From assembly GCA_945871105.1 (NCBI GenBank), contig CAMBUO010000010.1:1-44709 (forward strand): a stretch of 44,709 nucleotides of DNA, in the 5' to 3' direction. Position 1 is the first letter of the stretch; every line of letters begins with the position of its first letter. The stretch is from an uncultured Clostridia bacterium (GTDB lineage Bacteria; Bacillota_I; Bacilli_A; RF39; UBA660). The position numbers were made by a program, and so were the translations under genes. The notes beneath the pieces are model-generated. The model saw only the letters and a list, made by a program, of their open reading frames with translations. It had not been told where the DNA came from and searched no databases. Below are positions 41,816 through 44,709 of the stretch, one piece after another.

Positions 41816-42685
41816 TTGAAACTATTAGTTAGTTTAAAGACCTTAGAATTAGAAAGCTATTTAAAGTTTACTAATTCTTTTCTTATTGGTCTTAAAGATT
41901 ATTGTGTTAATTACCATGAAGCTAGTACTAATGAGATTAAAAATTTATTAGAAAAATATCCTCAGATTGAATTATTTATTAGTATAAATAAAAATATTTT
42001 TAATGAAGATATTGAAGATTTAAAATTAAAATTACAAGAATTAGCTAAATTAAAAATAAAAGGAATCTTATTTTATGATTTAAGTATTTTAAATTTAGTA
42101 AAAGAATTAAATTTAGATATTCCTTTAGTAATTCATCAAGAACATATAATAACTAATTATAATATCTGTAATTATTATGATGATAAGGAAGTAGAATATG
42201 CTTATTTAAGTAGTGATATTACAACAGAAGAAATATTAGAAATAGCTAAGAAAACAAAGATTAAATTAATGGTTTTCTTGGTAGGTAATATATTAATAAC
42301 CCATTCTAAAAGAAATTTAATTTCTAATTATTATGAATACTATCAAGAAGATAATAAGTGTAATAAACATATTTTAAAAGAAAAGAATAAGGAAGAAAAA
42401 TATATTATTGAAGAAACGAAACAAGGAACTAATATTTTAACTTATCATATTTTAAATGGAGCTAGAGCTTTTTTAACTTTAAAAGATAAAATAAGCTATG
42501 GTGTTTTTGATAGTAATATAAGAGATGACTTAGAAGAAAAAGACTTTTTAAAGATACTAGAATTATATAGTTTAGTTTTAGAAAGAAAAATAAGTGAAGA
42601 AGACTTTTTAAAAGAAATAGCTAAGGTAAGTAATAATTATCATGAAGGATTTTTTAATAAAAAGACAATTTATAAGGTGAAATAA
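41816..42685 (+). CDS. trhP1: U32-family tRNA hydroxylation protein P1
   Basis: The start is TTG 41816, after AGAAGGGG and two bases from the trmR stop. The 289-residue protein is the shorter of the two U32 (peptidase family in name only) proteins of the cluster; TrhP1 and TrhP2 are needed to form 5-hydroxyuridine in tRNA from prephenate in Bacillus. It is quite divergent and lacks the Cys cluster of TrhP2; ISINKNIF, IKGILFYD and LTYHILNGARAFLTLKD are readable. Position rather than sequence carries the call. Its stop overlaps the next ATG by one base. Confidence 0.8.
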   Translation: MKLLVSLKTLELESYLKFTNSFLIGLKDYCVNYHEASTNEIKNLLEKYPQIELFISINKNIFNEDIEDLKLKLQELAKLKIKGILFYDLSILNLVKELNLDIPLVIHQEHIITNYNICNYYDDKEVEYAYLSSDITTEEILEIAKKTKIKLMVFLVGNILITHSKRNLISNYYEYYQEDNKCNKHILKEKNKEEKYIIEETKQGTNILTYHILNGARAFLTLKDKISYGVFDSNIRDDLEEKDFLKILELYSLVLERKISEEDFLKEIAKVSNNYHEGFFNKKTIYKVK

Positions 42686-43860
42686 TGAAGAAAGTAGAGT
42701 TATTAAGTCCAGCAGGGGATTTAGAAAGATTAAAAATAGCTTGTTTATATGGAGCTGATGCTATTTATATAGGGGGCAGAGAATATAGTTTACGAGCTAA
42801 TGCTACAAACTTTAGTTTAGAAGAAATAAAAGAAGGTTGTTCTTTTGCTCATGAATTAGGAAAAAAAGTATATTTAACTTTAAATATTGTTTTTCATAAT
42901 GAAGATATTAATGGGGTTTATGATTATATTAAAAGTGTTGTTGAATGTGGAATAGATGCTTTTATTGTTAGTGATTTGTTTTTAGTTAAATACATTAAAG
43001 ATAATTTTCAAGTGGAAGTGCATTTAAGTACGCAAGATAGTGTAACTAATTTAGAAAGTGTTAAATATCTTGAAAAAGAAAGAGTAGATCGCGTGGTTTT
43101 AGCAAGAGAAGTGGCAAGGGATGATATCAAGAAAATTATTGCTGAAACAAATATGGATATTGAAGTTTTTATCCATGGAGCTATGTGTACTTTTGTTAGT
43201 GGGCGTTGCGTGTTATCTAACTATTTTACCAATCGTGATGCTAATCGCGGAGGATGTGCCCAAATTTGTCGTTTTTGTTTTGATCTTGATGATAGTAAAA
43301 ATCCTTTTTCGATGGCTGTTAAAGATTTAAATATGGCTAATTATATTAAAGATATGATAGAAATTGGAATAACAAGTTTTAAAATTGAAGGAAGAATGCG
43401 TTCTCCATTTTATCTAGCAACAGTTTTATCGTCATATAGAAGGATAATTGATGCTGTTTATGAAAATAATTTAACTGATGACTTGTTAAAAAAAGAAATT
43501 AAAATCTTATCACGCGTATCAAATCGGGAAAATAGTACCCATTTTTATGATCATAAAGCTAATTTATCTGATCAATATTATAGTGGTCGTCAAGAAGCAA
43601 GTAATCAAGATTATTTAGGAATAATTACAGCTAAAAAAGATGATTATTATCAACTTAAACAAAGAAATTATTTTAAAATAGGTGATAAAATTGAAATAAT
43701 TACGCCTAATATGGATATAATTGAAGTAATTGTTGATAATATTTATAATGATAAAATGGAAGCAATAGAGGTAGCTAATCAAGCTGATTCAACTTTATAT
43801 ATTAAGTTTAATAAAGATATACCAATGTTTTCTATGCTTAGAAAAAGTTACTTAAATTAG
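42685..43860 (+). CDS. trhP2: U32-family tRNA hydroxylation protein P2
   Basis: This 391-residue U32 protein starts VELLSPAGDLERLKIACLYGADAIYIGG, the classic family opening, and has the Cys set of the Fe-S type: HGAMC (Cys168), SGRC (Cys175) and GGCAQICRFC around 191-198. In Bacillus and E. coli such proteins are needed for wobble uridine hydroxylation. MKDLNM-like VKDLNMANYIKDM and SFKIEGRMRS follow, then a C-terminal beta-barrel (about 300-390). It completes the trmR-trhP1-trhP2 unit. udk, which usually follows in Bacillus, is absent and greA comes next. Confidence 0.93.
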   Translation: MKKVELLSPAGDLERLKIACLYGADAIYIGGREYSLRANATNFSLEEIKEGCSFAHELGKKVYLTLNIVFHNEDINGVYDYIKSVVECGIDAFIVSDLFLVKYIKDNFQVEVHLSTQDSVTNLESVKYLEKERVDRVVLAREVARDDIKKIIAETNMDIEVFIHGAMCTFVSGRCVLSNYFTNRDANRGGCAQICRFCFDLDDSKNPFSMAVKDLNMANYIKDMIEIGITSFKIEGRMRSPFYLATVLSSYRRIIDAVYENNLTDDLLKKEIKILSRVSNRENSTHFYDHKANLSDQYYSGRQEASNQDYLGIITAKKDDYYQLKQRNYFKIGDKIEIITPNMDIIEVIVDNIYNDKMEAIEVANQADSTLYIKFNKDIPMFSMLRKSYLN

Positions 43861-43909
43861 CAACAAATTAATTTGCTTGCATACAATGAATTGTTTAAGG
43901 ATTATTTCC

Positions 43910-43938
43910 TTGACTTTTAATTTTATTTATAATATACT
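43910..43938 (+). promoter_or_regulatory. Promoter of greA
   Basis: TTGACT (43910-43915), a 17-base spacer and TATACT (43933-43938), followed by TTGGAGGTG before ATG 43968. A TATAAT at 43928 also exists but leaves only 12 bases. Confidence 0.6.
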
Positions 43939-43967
43939 TAATAGGAATTTATTTGGAGGTGTCATAA

Positions 43968-44432
43968 ATGGCAAAAACAGTATATTTAACCCAAGAGGGA
44001 TATGAAGATTTAAAAAAAGAATTAGATGATTTAATTAATATAAAAAGACCAGCTAATATAAAAGCTATTAAAGAAGCAAGAGCTTTAGGAGATTTATCTG
44101 AAAATGCGGAATATGATGCTGCTAGAAATGAACAAGCGGAATTAGAAGGTCGTATTCAAAAGATTGAACAAATTATGGAAAATGTTTCGATTATTGAAAA
44201 TGTTGATAATAGTAAAGTAAGTATTGGTAATACCGTTACTATTCGTTATATTGATGATGATGAAACAGATGAATATCAAATTGTAGGTAGTCAAGAAGCT
44301 AATCCTTTTGAAAGTAAAATCTCTAATGAAAGTCCAATTGCTCAAGCTTTATTAAATCGTAAAGTTGGCGATATTGTTGATGTTAATAGTCCTAATGGTG
44401 TTTATCAAGTAGAAATAACATCAATAAAATAA
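43968..44432 (+). CDS. greA: Transcription elongation factor GreA
   Basis: GreA rescues backtracked RNA polymerase by aiding transcript cleavage. The 154-residue protein has the N-terminal coiled coil (about 8-75) with the acidic tip GDLSENAEYDAAR (about 42-54) and the FKBP-like C-terminal domain with SPIAQALLNRKVGDIVDV. All tip acids needed for cleavage (Asp and Glu) are present. It stands alone with its own promoter and lies at the conserved place after the yrr-like cluster. Two tRNA genes follow. Confidence 0.96.
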   Translation: MAKTVYLTQEGYEDLKKELDDLINIKRPANIKAIKEARALGDLSENAEYDAARNEQAELEGRIQKIEQIMENVSIIENVDNSKVSIGNTVTIRYIDDDETDEYQIVGSQEANPFESKISNESPIAQALLNRKVGDIVDVNSPNGVYQVEITSIK

Positions 44433-44461
44433 AAAAAGTGTAAAAAATAATTAAAAAAATA

Positions 44462-44490
44462 TTGACAATTATAAGAACATCAGATAGAAT
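44462..44490 (+). promoter_or_regulatory. Promoter of tRNA-Lys
   Basis: TTGACA (44462-44467), a 17-base spacer and TAGAAT (44485-44490), 22 bases before the tRNA. Confidence 0.7.
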
Positions 44491-44512
44491 ATTATTTGTT
44501 GTTCTTGGTTAT

Positions 44513-44588
44513 GTCTGGCTAGCTCAGTTGGTAGAGCAACTGACTCTTAATCAGTGGGTCTAGGGTTCGAATCCCTAGCTGGACACCA
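44513..44588 (+). tRNA. tRNA-Lys(CUU)
   Basis: A complete 76-base cloverleaf: acceptor GTCTGGC with GCTGGAC (two G-T pairs), D-arm GCTC...GAGC, anticodon stem ACTGA/TCAGT with loop CTCTTAA (anticodon CTT), T-arm TAGGG-TTCGAAT-CCCTA, and an encoded CCA end. Confidence 0.95.
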
Positions 44589-44600
44589 GAAAAAAAATAC

Positions 44601-44629
44601 TTGCATTACTTAAAAATGTATGATACAAT
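44601..44629 (+). promoter_or_regulatory. Promoter of tRNA-Ile
   Basis: TTGCAT (44601-44606), a 17-base spacer and TACAAT (44624-44629) with TGA before it. Thus each tRNA seems to have its own start site. Confidence 0.6.
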
Positions 44630-44658
44630 GATTAAGTATTGACAAGGTCAGTATAAAT

Positions 44659-44709
<51 letters not shown>

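Noticed and set aside
43861-43909. udk gene expected between trhP2 and greA
   Set aside because: The gap is only 107 bases in all and non-coding; the gene is absent here.

Overview
The window is very AT-rich (roughly 25-30% G+C by eye), strongly codon-biased to A/T, and almost all genes lie on the + strand. UGA is used as a stop (for example at the ends of uvrC, dtd, lspA and the GtrA gene) and UGG as Trp, so the code is the standard bacterial one and not the mycoplasma code. AGGAGG-type ribosome sites, TTGACA/TATAAT promoters, a yqeG-yqeH pair, a ruvX-DUF1292-mltG-trmR-trhP1-trhP2-greA order as in Bacillus, a ppdK gene and a long RelA-type protein point to a Bacillota member of the Bacilli, probably a small-genome gut lineage of the Erysipelotrichia/RF39/Mollicutes-like kind (an inference; no marker such as 16S is present).

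Layout. 1-8.3 kb is accessory: a surface protein with two InlB B-repeat-like modules broken by an in-frame stop, a DUF5131 radical-SAM-like protein, a DUF362 protein, a PlsC acyltransferase, a membrane-anchored XRE regulator, a membrane thioredoxin-like protein, a secreted protein whose expected ATG reads ACG behind a perfect promoter, and a VanZ-like membrane protein. 8.3-16.5 kb is housekeeping: relA-type alarmone synthetase (with a ruined hydrolase half), dtd, a PfkB kinase, an Smr protein, gmk, uvrC, yqeG, yqeH and frr, ending in a terminator shared with a convergent lipoprotein gene.

17.0-27.6 kb is the most interesting block: a compact Tad-like (type IVc) secretion/pilus locus. It holds a C-terminally anchored surface protein, an 866-residue secreted VWA protein that also carries a coiled coil plus a GreA C-terminal-like module, two TadE-like pseudopilins, CpaB, the CpaF/TadA ATPase, TadB, TadC, a 67-residue Flp-like pilin with its own promoter, a TadZ/CpaE-like protein with a degenerate P-loop, and three tandem paralogous two-helix membrane proteins that resemble VirB2/TrbC pilins in topology. 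No prepilin peptidase or secretin is present, as expected for a monoderm in the second case.

27.7-33.2 kb: ppdK, then a small unstable zone. An ORF6N-plus-PLD-like gene sits behind a promoter, leader and intrinsic terminator (an attenuator-like arrangement). It is followed by a short duplicate of the ppdK 3' end, a structured non-coding stretch, a second membrane-anchored XRE regulator and the decayed remains of a second ORF6N gene. Both ORF6N copies carry a different but well-paired inverted repeat at the same internal position.

33.3-44.7 kb: a three-gene translationally coupled cell-surface glycan set (FAD oxidoreductase, GT-C-like membrane protein, GtrA), then lspA, rluD, an Amidase_3 cell wall amidase, ruvX, a DUF1292 gene, mltG, the tRNA-wobble-modifying set trmR-trhP1-trhP2, greA, tRNA-Lys(CUU) and a tRNA-Ile(GAU) cut by the window edge. 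No CRISPR array, rRNA, transposase or integrase was seen.
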